Assembly: GCA_023362775.1 (NCBI GenBank)
Contig: JALMGJ010000001.1
Coordinates: 96,771,501-96,835,500 of the forward strand
Origin: Charina bottae
Lineage: Eukaryota; Chordata; Lepidosauria; Squamata; Charinaidae
DNA: 64,000 nt
Reading direction: 5' to 3'
Part shown: positions 1 through 12,500 of the stretch, in pieces
Layout: every line of letters begins with the position of its first letter
How positions within the stretch are numbered: position 1 is the first letter of the stretch
Program-made: the position numbers and the translations under genes
The notes under the pieces: generated by a model
The model's input: the letters and a program-made list of their open reading frames with translations, nothing else
Database searches by the model: none
What the model was told of the DNA's origin: nothing

Positions 1-100
1 CCCTTAAAAAAAAATTCATTCTGGTACCAGCCTTTTTTCTAGTATCATCACTGCTCCCCCATTACCTCCACAATTCAGAAATTGACTTCCAGGACCTAAT

Positions 101-209
<109 letters not shown>

Positions 210-379
210 AACTGAAAAAGTGAAAGCCAGATGCCATTTCAATGGGTCAGCTCACAAAGTATGTATCAAATGCATTCTGTTCAGAAGTTGGCTTTATTCT
301 CCTGGGTCAGGTACTACAAGCTTACACAGTAGAAATGGCAGTTCTGGTGAATGTCAAATGGCTGGTTTTCTGTCTAGCC

Positions 380-661
380 CAGTGTTGCTCAGCCCTGGCA
401 ACTTTAAGAGGTGTGGACTTCAACTCCCAGAATTCCCCAGCCAGGTTCTGCTGAAGGAGGTACCTGATCTCAATCCCTGGTACCTGATCTTTGAAGCAAG
501 ACCAGGCACTGAACTTGGTAGTCTTGTGCAGTGTTTCTCAATGTTGGCAACTTTGAGCTGTATGGACTTCAACTCCCAGAATTCCCCAGCCAGCATGGCT
601 GGCTGGGGAATTCTGGGAGATGAAGTCCACACCTCTTAAGGTTGCCAAGGTTGAGAAACAC
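380..661. mobile_element. Two palindromic hAT-type MITE copies, close together
   Basis: A left half-copy (380-446) and a full fold-back copy (539-661). Both carry the CAGTGTT.CTCA terminus and the core ACTTCAACTCCCAGAATTCC. The full copy reads back on itself (GGAATTCTGGGAG.TGAAGTCC) to GAGAAACACTG. No clear 8-bp duplication flanks this pair, unlike the other family members in the window. Confidence 0.8.
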
Positions 662-2693
662 TGGGCTAGTCATTTGAACCTTGTATGCGCACAATACTGC
701 AGGGAAGCATGTTTGCTGTAACAGAAAAAAGAACATGAGCCAACTGTGGTTGGGAACAGCCAGTTGCCATGCCAACTGGAACCAAGAACATCAGTGCCAG
801 GAAGCTCCAGCAGCAGTCTTCTCTTTAGGCTGACTTGTAAGGGAAACCAAACCTATTTCTAGCCTTATTAGTGGGCTTATTTTTCTGCCATTTCAATTCT
901 CACAGAAAGAGAATTAAAATTTCTGATGGAAGATTATGTTGCTTTGAATTGTAAGAAATGTAAAACGCAGAGTTTTTATTTAGATACTGACATTAAAATG
1001 AGCTTGTTGCCTTTTACTTATTTCTTGTTCCAATTTTTTTTGTAAAAAAAAAACCCCTCATCATAGGATGAGATACAAGTTAAATAACAGCACAGTCCCT
1101 AAGTTTGTTTTCTCAGAGGGAACTTCTATTGTATTAATTAAAGCTGGCTGCAGTTCTGTATACACCAGAAGAACATGTTTACTTTTGAGCATATGAGAAT
1201 AGGGATTAGGCTCTATTTTTGGCAAAACTGCTTTGTGAAACACACAACTAGTTTTAGCTTGCCCATTGATTCTGTTTTTAATAAACAGTTTTGGGCATTT
1301 TGAATTTTGTCCTTTAATCCATGTTACTTATTTTTTTAAAAAAATGAAAATAATAGTTGTAGAATACTTTACAAAAATAAAAATATTTATGATCATAAAC
1401 TTACATTTCCACTTTTATGAAAAATTCTAAACGTACAATCTAGTTAACTGTGATATAATTCCATTGCTTTTAATGAAATTTAACCACAGCTTGTTCATAG
1501 TTCTTAAATGAATATGCAACTCAATTCTTACTCCCAGGAAACTTAACAGAATTGCTGGTTTTGGGAACATAACATAATAGATCTGTTTGAATTTCTTAAG
1601 ATTCTTCTTACGCACATACATTGGTATGGCAAATCCTCAGTTTACGTAATTTAAATGCTCAGTTACTTTCAGGATGATATGTTAAATAGTAAGGTGTATT
1701 GGACTTGCAAACCTAGACCCCTGGTCAGCTAGTATTACCTGTTTCTAAATCAGAATATGAGCACCACTTCCTAGGAATTAAAAAGGAGTATTTCCATTCT
1801 TATGCTTCAAGCAGCAGCTGCACTTTTTCCAGAATCTGAAAGTAGTCTTTAGAAATCTTCAGATGGATAACTTGAGAGCCCTGCTCATTCCCTTTAAAGT
1901 ACTTCAAATATAGATCACATCTGTTTTGTGTTGTTGAACCTAGGAAGCCACAAAGAAAGTAGAAGAAAGATATTTCAGTTTCAAAAGGCAAATGGGCTAC
2001 ATAGCTTGGAGCAGAGGCATTGCAACATTTTAAAGGTACAGGAAAAAAGATGACATGTCGCAAAAAAGGGCAAGAGTCTGGAATAAGGAAGCAGTCCAAT
2101 ACTGAAATTAGAACAGGAATAAAATGGAATCTTCCACTACTTCCTACAGCCACAATGTGAAGCAACCATTTCTAAACCACAGTTGTATAATGGGCCAATA
2201 AAAGTGTTCACATACAACAGGCTTAATTGGTATTTGAAAAGGGCATTTGCTTCTCGCTCCCCCTTCATCCAGTAGCGCACAGAGACAGAAGGTAGCCCCG
2301 GTGGTACATAATGAATTTATCAAATTAAAAATTCATACTAGGCCAGCTTCAAAAATCATCAACAATGTGCCAGCTTTGAAATCTCTTCATTAGGCAAAAA
2401 TAGTGTTCAAACAAATGAGTTGTGAAAAAAGGAGAGAGAAAAAAGTCTGATATTATATGAACTTAAACATTCTGACTACATAACTATCATATTGAGTCAG
2501 CCTTTTCCCTTCCTTTTCCCTTTCGTACTTGTTTTGAAAGTACTAATTATCCTTGGATTTTTCTTAGGGAAAACAGATGAAGTAGATTAGAGTCAACGTC
2601 ATATGAGGTGGATGTGATACAAACAAACAAAAACTGATAAGTAGTTCTATCAGCTGGACCCAGGAGCTGAACTGAAGATGAGGAACAAGGAAC
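662..2693. other. No gene recognised (3' side of the NF2-like gene)
   Basis: AT-rich unique sequence. A minus-strand open frame (2165-1800) ends in EKVQLLLEA, and a TTTCAG acceptor precedes its last 11 codons. I could not match it to the merlin C-terminus, so the last NF2-like exon could be here, further left, or not exist. Confidence 0.4.
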
Positions 2694-2701
2694 AACTAGA
2701 C

Positions 2702-2920
2702 CAGAGCTTTCCAAACTGTGTGTCGCCACACAACCTGGAAGCGCTGATCATCATCAGCGCTTCCGGGTTTTCCCGTGGCGACACACCAACGGCGGTGCGC
2801 AAAAACAAAAAGCGCTTCCGGGGTTTTGCGCGCTGCCGCAACGGCGGCACTTCCGGGTTTTCCCGCAGCGACACCAACGGCGGTTGGTGTGTCGCCGCGG
2901 GAAAACTTTGGAAAGCCCTG
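2702..2920. mobile_element. Non-autonomous Buster-type hAT element
   Basis: Termini CAGAGCTTTCCAAACTGTG and CTTTGGAAAGCCCTG, with a perfect 8-bp target duplication AACTAGAC at 2694-2701 and 2921-2928. The interior is GC-rich, with inverted GGAAGCGCTGAT/ATCAGCGCTTCC palindromes and repeated TTCCGGGTTTTC modules. There is no transposase. Confidence 0.93.
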
Positions 2921-3084
2921 AACTAGACCTTGTGTCCAGCTCACAAGTATCCCAAAGCATCTGGCTGGCTGCTAGAGGAGTAGAAATCCAAGTCAATGGG
3001 CCTTACTTAGATCTTGAGAGCCAATTCTTGTATAAATGTCTCCTCCAGATATATGCACATAATAGATTTTTTAAAGACTTTTTT

Positions 3085-3308
3085 TTATCCTGCCTTTATT
3101 ATTTTTATAAATAACTCAAGGCGGGGAACATACTTAGTACTCCTTCCTCCTATTTTCCCCACAACAACAACCCTGTGAGGTGAGTTGGGCTGAGAGAGAG
3201 TGACTGCCCCAAGGTCACCCAGCCGGCTTTCATGCCTAAGGTGGGACTAGAACTCTCAGTCTCCTGGTTTCTAGCCTGGTGCCTTAACCACTAGACCAAA
3301 CTGGCTCT
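3085..3308 (-). mobile_element. tRNA-headed SINE, second family
   Basis: Read on the minus strand, this has a tRNA-like head (AGCCAGTTTGGTCTAGTGGTT) and box-B-like GGTTCTAGTCC region, then the TGGGTGACC..GGGCAGTCAC body. It ends in a CTTGAGTTATTTATAAA tail. The same family occurs at 28428-30260, 20757, 39383 and 54070. Confidence 0.85.
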
Positions 3309-3382
3309 CCTCCAAGGAAAAGACTGGTCAACAGGACGTAGTATCACATGGAGTACAGAAAATGAAATGCAAAGCCAGTTAC

Positions 3383-3562
3383 CTTAATGTGCTTTCGGTG
3401 TCCTGTTCCCATGTTACTGACAACCAGGGGATGGGTTGGAAAAGAGTTTTCTGTTGCTGCACTGGGCATGGTATTCTCAATCACATTTAGCAGACACGGT
3501 GAAAAGGACTGCTGAAGATTGTCAAACAGGTCTGCTTCAAGGGTTTTCATCCAAACAGGAGC
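3383..3562 (-). CDS. Probable extra NF2-like exon near the C-terminus
   Basis: Sixty in-frame codons from [20 protein letters not shown] to GTGHRKHIK, bounded by a TTTAAAG acceptor and GTAACT donor, phase 0 at both ends. The end (GHRKHIK) loosely resembles the end of human exon 15 (SKHNTIKK), which precedes the last merlin exon. If the donor is not used, the frame continues 12 codons to a stop at 3344-3346. No convincing copy of the conserved merlin end (AFFEEL) was found further downstream. Confidence 0.5.
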
Positions 3563-6500
3563 CTTTAAAAAAGCAGCATATTAGCCATTAATTGGGGTTT
3601 TAAGTTAATTCAGGATAACATGAAACCTTTTGAAAGCCAGCATAAAACCACTTTAACTCTCCTGGCCTAGAAATTGTCCCTTTATGAACGACAAAAATCA
3701 ACTTCTCTTGTTACCCAGTTAAAGTACTTTGGGACAAAGCAGTTTGGTTAATTGTTAAAATCTTTGTCAATCTGTATATGACTAAGGGGGGTTGTTTTTA
3801 AGATGGTTTGCTTGCTTCTATGTGAGAAAAGAGGCAATCTCTCAAAGAGGGAGAGCTTTTTCTAACACTATGCATACCATCAGTGGTTTTATACCTTTTA
3901 ATGTATTAAGTATTGAAGTCTATTTGATTACATTTATTAATTTCATTGATTAAAAATGAAACCCAATTCCTACTTGTCAATTTTTACTGTCCAAAGCAGA
4001 GCTTTCCAAACTGTGTGTCGCGACACAAAAGTGTGTTGCCACACACAGTCTGGTGTGTCGCCACACAACCCGGAAGCGCGGATCATCAGCGCTTCCGGGT
4101 TTTCCCGTGGCGACACACCAACGGCGGCACACAAAAAGCAACGGCAGCAGCACTTCCAGGTTTTTGCGCGCTGCCGCAATGGCAGCACTTCTGGGTTTTC
4201 CCACAGCGACAACAGCGGTTGGTGTGTCGCCGCAGGAAAACTTTGGAAAGCCCTGGTAAAAAAAAAGGTAAAGGTTCCCCCCACACATTTGTGCAGTCGT
4301 GTCCGACTCTAGGGTGCTCATCTCCGTTTGTTAGCCGAAGAGCCAGCGTTGTCCGAAGATGCTTCCACGGTCATGTGGCTGCATGACGCGCGCAGAACGC
4401 TGTTACCTACCCACCGAAGTCATACCTATTCATCTACTTGCATTTGCATGCTTTCGAATTGCCCCTGGTCCAAAGTCTTAATCATTGGAATCATTGTGAC
4501 AGTCCCAAATATTTCTGCCATAGATTCAGGGACAAATTACAAAGAAAGGCCATTGCTTTTAAACCAGGCTTGCAAATGCCAGGAAGACACCTCTGGTTGA
4601 CTCCTGAGAGAGTAACAAAATGAGTTTTTTGTATGCATTCATTGCAAACTTAATAAAAAAATGCTTGACTATATTGGAACCTTGTATGTCTTCTCTGACG
4701 AATGGTCCAAAGAGTCAAGGATTATGTTCCAATGAGAAAGAAACCCAGCGTGTTTCTCTTCAAGTTTGAGAGCATGGATTTCAGTCTTGAGTTCTTTTAG
4801 CCGATCTTCAAACTTTCTACTCTTATCTAGGTAGTCCAATCTGTGAGGCACACATGAAACAAAAAAGGAAACAGAATGGAGATAATCAAATGGGCTGTAT
4901 ACATCCTGAAGCTGGTACCTGAGCCAGAACTAGTACCTGGGGCTACAAGAGAACAGATGTGGCAGGACCTGAAAAATTGATGGATCAACCTAAGTTCTTT
5001 TCCTTACCAAATGTGTTGGACCAATTACAATTCCCAGATGGAATACCCTGGTTTGAGATAAGAAGTACTCAAACCTGAGACTCCCAAACTGCCAGTGGGT
5101 AACCTGTGCAAGCCCTTGCAGCTAAAAAAGTTGTGTACAAATGATCTAGCAAACCGAGTCTGCCTAAGATGCAATGTCTGCACTCCCCTTTGGACTCAGA
5201 CTTTGAGTTTTCACAGATTTAGGTACCAAGTCCATGGCATCTGATTATCAAATCACAGAAAGGACACACCATTCTTGCTTTCAACAGGGGAAGATTTATG
5301 CTGCGTAGCCCTCAATTTATACAAATTGTTCCGGATGTGGCAAAGAAAGAGATTCTACTATTCCTGAAGCAGCCGATGCTCAGATTCCAAATAAAAAGTT
5401 CAGAAGATCCTATTAACCTCAGCTTGCTCTATTTTAAGTCAAGCTTCTATTCTTCTGGTGGTAAGAGATCCTTGAGATCATACAGATATGCAAAAACTAG
5501 GAAGATGTCTAATATTTCCAGCGTTTGGGGATATGTTTTCTATGCTCAACAGGGTTGCTGTTCCTCTGCTGCCAGAAATATCTAATGCCAATATATAATG
5601 CGAAATAAAATACATTTCTGCATAAAGGTATAAAACATGAAGAATTCCACTCTGGCACAATATTCTGAGATTGGAATTTGCCTGGTCTTATTTCAGCCAC
5701 AGGACAGTCCTACCTCTCTCTCTCTATCTCCAAGGAGAGCCTCTTCAAGTCAATGTCCCTTAAATCCATCTTTACAAATCCTTTGTCACCGCTAGTATCC
5801 CTGGTGTCAGCAGACGGAGTCGGAGTACACTTGACAGTATGCTAGGAAAGGCAACAAAAACAAAAGGTATGATATATCGAATCCTATACTACTTAGGAGT
5901 GTTGCAATCCGGCAAATCAAGCATGCCTCATTAGCATATGGGTGATTGCTCTAGGAGGCAAACTCTGTGCTTCCAGAGGAAGCTGCTTGTTGCCCCTCCC
6001 ACTTCCTCTTCTCTCTTTCTGATTCTTCCACTGATGGGGTAGGACGCATGTGCCTTAGCTCCTTCCATGGAGAGGCCATGTGCTAGGCCTCAACTCCAGA
6101 GGCTTTTCCCCCTTTCTCCACGCAGCCTCTGGCAGCAAACAGGGCCAGAGGTATACAGTTTAGGGAAAAGAAAGAACTGAAACCAATTTTCTACTGAAAT
6201 GGCTGTACCTGGACAAAATAAATGTAAGAACTCTTGTACTTACTTTTTGTACCTGCAATGTCTAAGCGTGTGTTTCTTTATACTTGGGTGGGCTAAAAGT
6301 GTAAGAATGAGAACCTGAATCTCTCTAATGTGCTCACAGGCTGTGTTTTTAGACAATATTCCTTTTTCTGCCCACGGGTTTAAACAACATTAAGCTCTGC
6401 TCCATTCACTGGTTCTAACAGGCCACTGAATGATCTTCAAGGAGTAGGTCTTGAATACATGGGATTGTGTTATGCATCTGTGAATTTATGCAGAAAATGT

Positions 6501-9500
6501 TACAGAAAAAACACACCACTGGGTGGCATAATTACAGCCCAGCACAGATCAGACTGGAACCTGTATGGATAGGCTCTAGTACAGTGTTTCTCAACCTTGG
6601 CTGCTTTAAGCTGTGTGGCTGGCTGGGGAATTCTGGGAGTTGAAGTCCACACAGCTTAAAGCAGCCAAGGTTGAGAAAAACTGCTCTAGTAGAAACAGAC
6701 TCCTCCTCAGTTTGTCTGGGGTTAACAAACTGTCTACCCTGAAGGCATCAATTACAAACACAATGTTATGGGATCTACCATTTTACCCTTCTGTCTTTGG
6801 CAACTGTTCAAATATTTTCCTTCTTAATATAAGAGAATATCTGTAGCTCAGGGATGAACTGTGGAGTCCTTGCTGTTCTCTGAGCTTGGTTGTTTGCCTG
6901 CAAATGTTTCATTACTGAACAAGGTAACATCATCAGTGCCAGTAACATCAACCCTGATGATGTTACTTAGTTGGGCAATGAAACGTCTGCAAGCAAACAA
7001 CCAAGCTCAGAGAGCAGAGAGCACCAAGAACTCGACATTTTCCTTTTTAATCAATCCTTCCTTGAAAGATGCCCTGAACATTCTAGCTGAGAAAGATGTT
7101 GAGATATCTTTAATGGAATACTACATTTCCCAGGATTCTCTATCTTCTGGACAGCTAAAGTGGATAGAAAGAGAGTCTACTTTACCTGTTGCAGGTTTAC
7201 CCTTTACCTAAGCAACTGTGGCAATTAAACCATTGTTGTTATTCTACCTCTGAAGCAACCATGGACTGAAAAGAAAAACTTACGGGAGGTGAGTTAAACT
7301 TGCTGACATCTTGAAGCTTTTGCTTTGCTTTCTCTTCAGCTGCTCTGGCTTCCTGTAGGTCCTGTTTCAAATGCTCAGCTTCTTTAGCCCTACCAAGCCA
7401 AATTACCATTATAAGCAAATCAATCCATATTTCTTGAAGACAGTCCTTAACTAATGCCCTGAAAGCACAATGGGCTTTCAATTTTGTGAAGAGATGGGAT
7501 TTCTGTTGGCTGCTTTATGGCTCCATCTATCAAAAAGCAAAACCTAAGACAATTCATGTTATCAGATAACCATGGTAACTGATAAGCCTCAATTTATTAA
7601 GGGTCTCACAATATTAATACCTGAATACTGGGGGTGGGGGGTTTCTGTCATTGCAAGTTTTTTTTCTATAAGCAGAAACATCATTACAATCACAATCACT
7701 AAGAAAATAATTGGGTGATTAGTAGAATAGAGGTAATAATTCACTTCTGTTTCCACATTCATGTGCAATTTAAAAACCATTTAAAATGTGTGTATTTAAA
7801 TATTATTGTTTAAATTTTAATGTGCATCTAAATAAGCATTTTAATTAGCCTGCAATTAAAAACAATTATGAGTGTATGTCTTTAAATGTTATTTTTAAAT
7901 TAATTTTTATGTAAATATGCACTTTTGCTGTTTATGGCAATGTTTACACTGCCAAGAATCCCTCTATAATATTCAGGAACCAGGATGCCAGCAGGATACA
8001 GTCCAAAAAGCCAAGATGCGCCACACATAAAAAACTGATTCTTGGTGAGTTCACGGACACATCCATGGAGTTTTCTCGGCAGCACGAGAGAAGTGGTTTG
8101 TCTCTGCCTTCTTCCACAAAGCTTGATTTTGTTTTACTGTCTGATAAATCCCTAGGATTTGTCTTTTACCTTAACCCCAGCCCTTCATCTGCCTTGCCTG
8201 ACTTACTTTCTTGGGATGCCACCAGAACATAACAAAGACCTGGAACCCAGCACTTAGCTTTTATACGTATGATGGTTCATAAGGACTGTATTAAAATGTT
8301 TCTAACTTGTACTTGGGACTACAGGTAGTCCTCACTTAACAACCATTCGTTTAGTGACAGTTCAGACTTATGACGGTGCTGAAAAAACTGACTTGCGACT
8401 GGTCCTCACCCTTATGACAGTCACAGCGTCTGTGCAGTCATGTGATCATGATTTGGGCTCTTGGCAACCGGTTCACATTTATGACCATCGCAGCGTCCCA
8501 TGGTCACATGATTGCCATTTTCGACCTTCCCGGCCAGCTTTTGACAAGCAAAATCAATGGGGAACTGCATGATTTGCTTAATGACCATGTGGTTCCCTCA
8601 ACATCCGTGGTGATTCACTTAACGACCACCACAAAAAGGTCGTAAAATCAGGTCGGATTCACTTAATAACTGCTTCACTTAGCAACCGAAATTGCAGTCC
8701 CAGTTGTGGTAATTAAGCAAGGACTACCTGTAATTGACACCAGTGCTGTAGGCAGCCTACAGAAATACAGGTCATTGTTTTTTTCTTCAGAAACGGCTAG
8801 GGGATCACATGCAGCGTGACCCACTAAGCCTCCTGCACAGGGCATCACCTTCGGTCCGATTCCTTCACCAGCTTCATGGCAATCAGCTCAGCCTCCCTTA
8901 TCTTGTGCTCCATCAGCCGCTTCTCCTCCTTGGTTTTCAAGGCCGCCAGCTCTAAGCGATGGCGCTCCTGCTCCGCTTCGGCGGCATTCTGAGCCAACAG
9001 CTTGGCCTCCTCCTCGGCAATCTGGGCTTTCTCAGCCAACAACTCTGCTGCTGCCTCCGAACGGCGCTGGAGGGGGATTCAGAAACAGGCATGTCCTTCA
9101 AGTGGCTGCAAAGTGGAGACAACTGACCAGCAGCCCTGAGAGCACCTACCACTAGGCTTCATTACCCACCAGAGCCTCGTTAGCTTGCCGAGCTTCGTCT
9201 TCCACTTCAAAGAGGCGCCGCTCCAGTTCCTCTTTGGCTCGCTCGGCTTCCTCCCGCAGCTGCTTCTCCCTGGCCAGCCTCTGATGCTCCATCTGAGGAA
9301 CGAGCGAGGTTGGACATCTGCAGGAACCGCACAGCGAGGTGCAGCTCTGCTGCCCTGCCTGGTTTTTCCACTTCCCCTCCACATTACCAACTTTTCGACT
9401 GTAACCTCCCAGGGGTAGGGACCTGTCGTTTGCAAACACTGTCCAGTCATCTTGCAAATAAATCTGCCCAAAATTAGCTGCAGGTTTAGTTATTGATTTC

Positions 9501-12500
9501 ATATTTATTTGCAGTGGATATTTATTTGCATATGTATTTATTTGCAGTGGATATTTATTTGCAGTTTATATGCAATCTATTTGCATATTTATTTACAGAT
9601 ATTCTCTTCGATTGGTATTCGCGGTGGAACAGTTCTATGGAGTATGCAAACAGAATGTTTTTTTGTTTTGTTTTTTGTGTGAAGCTACAGTATATACAGG
9701 TAAAACCTGCATAGAAAACAGCACCACAGATACTATAAAAAAATCAGGAAGAGGAGGAGGAGGAAGAAGAGCCACTCCTGTTTTGTTCCTATTTTAAAAA
9801 GAAAATGAAAGAAAACCCATGTATTAAACTTCCCACAGATATGGAGAGGGACTCAGAATAGAGAAAAGTCTACTTTTCTTTTTAAAAAAAGGTATTTACC
9901 TCAAGAAAAATGTATATCACTGCCCTTTGTTCAGATTCTCTTCACTAGGCTTAAATAATTGATTGTAATGGTTTTTACTTAATATTTATGTTTGGGCCAC
10001 ACATGGAAGTTAGCAGTATATCAATGTCACAAATAAGTTGCCTACTTTGACCCTTGTGTGAGGGTGATACCCAATAAAGTGTTGTAAAAATCATTAGAAC
10101 GATAATGATAATAATATGTCTGATCATTGTCTGCCACACAAGCAGCATGGAAGCAAGTTAAAACTTTGTGAAATCCTTTAGCATTTGAACCAGCTCTAAG
10201 AGTCACCTTCTTTCTTGCTTTCTCCTCCCTGGCTTGAGCTTTCATCTGCTGGATCTCAATGGGATCCACTCGCCGCCTTCTAATGAACAAGTCATGGTTT
10301 CCAATGAAGAACTGCATGATCTGCAAGAAAGGAGAAAAGAAAAATGTCTCGCTGGAGCTATCCAAGAGGAGTCCAGTATCCTATTTCCTTCAATCAGCTA
10401 CCAGATGTGTCTCGGAAGTCCAGAGTATAAACACAACAGCCCTTCCTCCCTGATTACTCCATAATGCTCAGTACCTGAAGGGAGGGAGGCTTGATTTAGT
10501 TCTCCAGGTAACCCAAAAACTCATCTAACCTGTTGTCCCAGGAACTCTGGGTTATTTAAACCTGGCATGCTTCGCCAATTAACACACAAGGCAGAAATCT
10601 CTTTTATAGCTTTGTTCTGTACAGGATAATGGCACTTGGTAAGTGGCTTTCAAAGCAAGTGCAGAAAAGAAATTCTAAGGCATCAGGTTTAAACAGCTAC
10701 TATCAGAAAATCATTACATCATAAGCAAATACAATTTCATTGGTATACAATAATTATTCACACCGTGGGGTGGGCAAAACGCTCCCAAAAGATGGGCACT
10801 AATGCCCAAGGGCAGGTACTTGCTATTGCTAAGGGAAATATGAGCTAAGCTGGTGCCTTATCTATTAGGTTTGTTTGTGTGTTTGTTAATTCAATTTATA
10901 TAGCCGCCCATCTCAAACCAGTGACTCTGGGCGGTTACAAGCACTTCCCACTGCATTGCATTCTCGGCTTTTGCTTTCCACTCTAGCTGATACTAGAATG
11001 TTCAAACTACCGTACAATTGCCCTCATTTCACATGCTAGCAAGGTTATGCTCAAAATCCTACAAGCTAGGCTTCAGCAGTATGTGAACCGAGAACTACCA
11101 GAAGTGCAAGCTGGGTTTCGAAGAGGCAGATCAGATTGCCAACATTCGCTGGATCATGGAAAAAGCAAGAGAGTTCCAGAAATACAACTACTTCTGCTTC
11201 ATTGACTACATTAAAGCCTTTGATTGTGTGGATCACAACAAACTGTGGCAAATTCTTAAAGAGATGGGAGTACCAGACCACCTTACCTGTCTCCTGAGAA
11301 ACCTGTATGCGTGTCAAGAAGTAACAGTTAGAACCGGACATGGAACAACCGATTGGTTCAAAATTGGGAAAGGAGTACGACAAGGCTGTATATTATCACC
11401 CTGCTTATTTAACTTATATGCAGAGTATATCATGAGAAATGCCGGGCTGGATGAATCACAAGCCGGAGTTAAGATTGCCGGGAGAAATATCAACAACCTC
11501 AGATATGCAGACGATACCACCCTAATGGCAGAAAGTGAAGAGGAACTAAAGAGCCTCTTGATGAGGGTGAAAGAGGAGAGTGCAAAAGCTGGCTTGAAAC
11601 TCAACATTAAAAAAACTCAGATCATGGCATCTGGTCCCATCACTTCCTGGCAAATAGAAGGGGAAGAAATGGAAGCAGTGACAGATTTTATTTTCTTGGG
11701 CTCCAAGATCACCGCAGACGGTGATTGCAGCCATGAAATTAAAAGACGCTTGCTCCTTGGGAGGAAAGCTATGGCAAACCTAGACAGCATATTAAAAAGC
11801 AGAGACATCACCTTGCCGACAAAGGTCCGTATAGTTAAAGCTATGGTTTTTCCAGTAGTAATGTATGGCTGTGAGAGTTGGACCATAAGGAAGGCTGAGC
11901 GCCGAAGAATTGATGCTTTCGAGCTGTGGTGCTGGAGAAGACTCTTGAGAGTCCCTTGGACTGCAAGGAGGTCAAACCAGTCAATCCTAAAGGAAATCAA
12001 CCCTGACTGCTCATTGGAAGGACAGATACTGAAGATGAAGCTCAAATACTTTGGCCACCTAATGCGAAGAGAGGACTCACTGGAAAAGACCCTGATGCTG
12101 GGAAAGACTGAAGGCAAAAGGAGAAGGGGACGGCAGAGGATGAGATGGTTAGATAGCATCACCGATGTAACAAACATGAATTTGAGTAAACTCCGGGAGA
12201 CAGTGGAGGACAGGAAGGCCTGGCGTGCTGTGGTCCATGAGGTCACGAAGAGTCGGAGACAACTAAATGACTGAACAACAAGAAAATGGTTAAGTCCCGA
12301 ATGAGGACTTCACCTGGTACCAAAGGCAGATAAAGCCACCATGAGCCTGGACTCCAGGGAAAAGGCATTCCAAAAGGGGGTCCACAAGAAAGAAGGATAG
12401 ATATGGGCATTTTCTATCACTGCTTTTGGGATAGCATTCCCTGGACTTCCAAATGGACCCTTCCCCTTTGGTGTTTAGAAAGTCTATAAAGATTTGGCTG

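Noticed and set aside
1800..2165. Minus-strand frame as the last NF2-like exon
   Set aside because: The ending EKVQLLLEA does not align with the conserved merlin C-terminus and the splice phase of the larger frame does not fit; left unassigned.
3946..4386. Overlapping 100-146-codon frames on both strands
   Set aside because: They fall entirely in the hAT element and the nested SINE; frames on both strands reflect GC-rich palindromes.
8354..8645. Short frames rich in Asp/His around 8.4-8.6 kb
   Set aside because: Inside the pogo-like element with CAGGTAGTCC termini and TA duplication; similar frames recur in the other copies.
11617..12246. 209-codon minus-strand frame
   Set aside because: Antisense shadow of the BovB reverse transcriptase.
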